Shown piece after piece: positions 51,414 through 52,130 of a stretch of DNA of 52,130 nt. Location of the stretch: assembly GCA_041592335.1 (NCBI GenBank), contig JBFHQE010000017.1, forward strand, positions 1 to 52,130, read 5' to 3'. Source of the DNA: JBFHQE01 sp041592335 (GTDB taxonomy: Bacteria; Pseudomonadota; Gammaproteobacteria; Thiohalobacterales; Thiohalobacteraceae). The position numbers and the translations under genes are program-made. Position 1 is the stretch's first letter; every line of letters begins with the position of its first letter. Below the pieces are notes generated by a model, which was given only the letters and a program-made list of their open reading frames with translations, ran no database searches and was not told the origin of the DNA.

Positions 51414-51766
51414 ATGACGAAACATTGAATCCCGATGACCAGCCCCAGATAGACGGTGGCAGCTGTGGCGAGGCCGAGCTGTTTGCCCTGCAGGTGCTGG
51501 ACGACAGCATGGAACCCGAATTTGCGCAGGGCTGTATCATTGTCATCGATCCCAGCGGGCATGTGAAAAACGGTGCATTCGTGCTCGCAAAAATCGAAAA
51601 AGAAGATTACATATTCCGCCAGTTCCTGGTGCAGGAAGACAAGTACTACCTCAAGCCGATGAAAACCGGTTATGACGTCATCGAGATCCCCGGCCCGCAA
51701 GTGGTCGAAGGCATTATCGTGCAACGCGCCGGTACCCGCCGCAGCTATCACAAGCATTACGACTAG
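51410..51766 (+). CDS. S24-like protein, predicted inactive
   Basis: The 118-residue product has the S24/LexA-type C-terminal fold with the nucleophile motif DDSMEP (Ser33). No DNA-binding part is present. The lysine that completes the serine-lysine pair in LexA falls in this alignment at Arg70 (YIFRQF), so self-cleavage is doubtful. Relatives in other proteobacteria may keep the same change, but I cannot check that here. The ATG overlaps the cysG stop, suggesting co-translation. A role in siroheme or sulfur regulation is inference from position only. Confidence 0.75.
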   Translation: MNDETLNPDDQPQIDGGSCGEAELFALQVLDDSMEPEFAQGCIIVIDPSGHVKNGAFVLAKIEKEDYIFRQFLVQEDKYYLKPMKTGYDVIEIPGPQVVEGIIVQRAGTRRSYHKHYD

Positions 51767-51811
51767 ACTCGTCTGAATTTTCGCTTGCCAGGCAGCCCTT
51801 GTTGCGCCACT

Positions 51812-51837
51812 ATCATCCAAATAATCTTTAGGATGAT
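51812..51837. promoter_or_regulatory. Inverted repeat before arsR-like gene
   Basis: ATCATCC (51812-51818) and GGATGAT (51831-51837) form a perfect 7-base inverted repeat with a 12-base spacer, 6 bases before the ATG of the ArsR-type gene. Autoregulatory operator or hairpin in the leader are both possible. Confidence 0.5.
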
Positions 51838-51843
51838 TGAATA

Positions 51844-52130
51844 ATGACACCCAGAGAGTTAAAGGACTTGCTCTATGAGCAGGTTGGCCGTATTGGCAAG
51901 GCGGTTGCCAGTCCCAAGCGACTCGAATTGCTCGAAATACTGTGCCAGGGCGAGAAAAGCGTCGATGAACTGGCGCAAGAGGCCAGTATCAGCGACAAAC
52001 TTGCCAGCGCGCATCTTAAAGAGCTGCGAATTGCACGGCTGGTAGAAGCGCGCCGGGAAGGCAAGCAGATGATTTACCGGCTGGTGGATGAACGGGTGGC
52101 CCAGTTGTGGGTGGTGATCCGTGAAATCGC
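51844..52130 (+). CDS. ArsR-family transcriptional regulator, 5' part
   Basis: The gene runs off the window after 95 codons. The visible residues form an ArsR-type winged helix: VASPKRLELLEILCQGEKSV, DELAQEASISDKLASAHLKEL and RREGKQMIYRLVDERV. No metal-binding cysteine pair is seen in the recognition helix. Many relatives with this layout carry a rhodanese domain behind the helix, which could lie beyond the window. The ATG at 51844 follows an inverted repeat. Confidence 0.85.
   Translation, partial: MTPRELKDLLYEQVGRIGKAVASPKRLELLEILCQGEKSVDELAQEASISDKLASAHLKELRIARLVEARREGKQMIYRLVDERVAQLWVVIREI

Overview
The window is a stretch of a gammaproteobacterial chromosome, read from gene content and order. 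It carries thrS-infC-rpmI-rplT-pheS-pheT-ihfA-merR, then infA/bpt/aat, trxB, ftsK-lolA-rarA, crcB and serS, a layout common in that class. A DsrC/TusE-family protein and a PilU-type ATPase fit a sulfur-metabolising or environmental gammaproteobacterium. The genus cannot be named from this sequence alone.

Region 1 (1-13.4 kb) is a cell-surface polysaccharide locus. It holds the 3' end of a flippase-like membrane protein, a sulfotransferase, a GT39-like membrane glycosyltransferase, an ABC-exporter-shaped protein whose ATPase half has lost its catalytic motifs, and a WbqC-like protein. After these come a decayed DegT-type aminotransferase, a GT2-methyltransferase fusion, a second GT2, a Wzx-type flippase, a membrane-anchored nucleotide-sugar 4,6-dehydratase, and galU. 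The first ~7 kb is visibly AT-rich compared with the rest, and the genes from 6884 onward form a tightly packed plus-strand operon that ends at a terminator after galU. A WecA/TagO-like initiating sugar-phosphate transferase lies apart, at 24.8 kb behind tRNA-Pro, and could supply the lipid-linked primer for this pathway.

Region 2 (13.4-30.9 kb) is housekeeping: tRNA-Asn, aspartate aminotransferase, uvrB, tRNA-Val, the translation block (thrS, infC with a rare ATC start, rpmI, rplT, pheS, pheT), ihfA, a MerR-like regulator and tRNA-Pro. On the minus strand are infA, the N-degron enzymes bpt and aat, a FemAB/GNAT-like protein and trxB. Alanine dehydrogenase follows on the plus strand.

Region 3 (30.9-43.5 kb) starts with ftsK, lolA, rarA, crcB, a DUF190 gene and serS. 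A signalling and uncharacterised section follows: sixA, a GGDEF protein, three unknown genes, an orphan sensor kinase, and a tandem two-domain DsrC/TusE-like protein preceded by a strikingly structured leader.

Region 4 (43.5-52.1 kb) holds an acetolactate-synthase-like enzyme, pilU, pepN, a small predicted outer-membrane protein, cysG, an S24-like protein lacking the usual lysine, and the start of an ArsR regulator.

Several dispersed palindromic repeats occur between genes. There are three REP-like GTAGGAGCG elements, two of them bracketing pheS. A two-copy ~87-bp folded element shows compensatory base changes. There are also single copies of two other palindromes. The strongest candidates for something undescribed are the tandem DsrC gene with its leader, the two-copy structured repeat, and the degenerate ABC protein. 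I saw no CRISPR array, rRNA operon or intact transposase gene.
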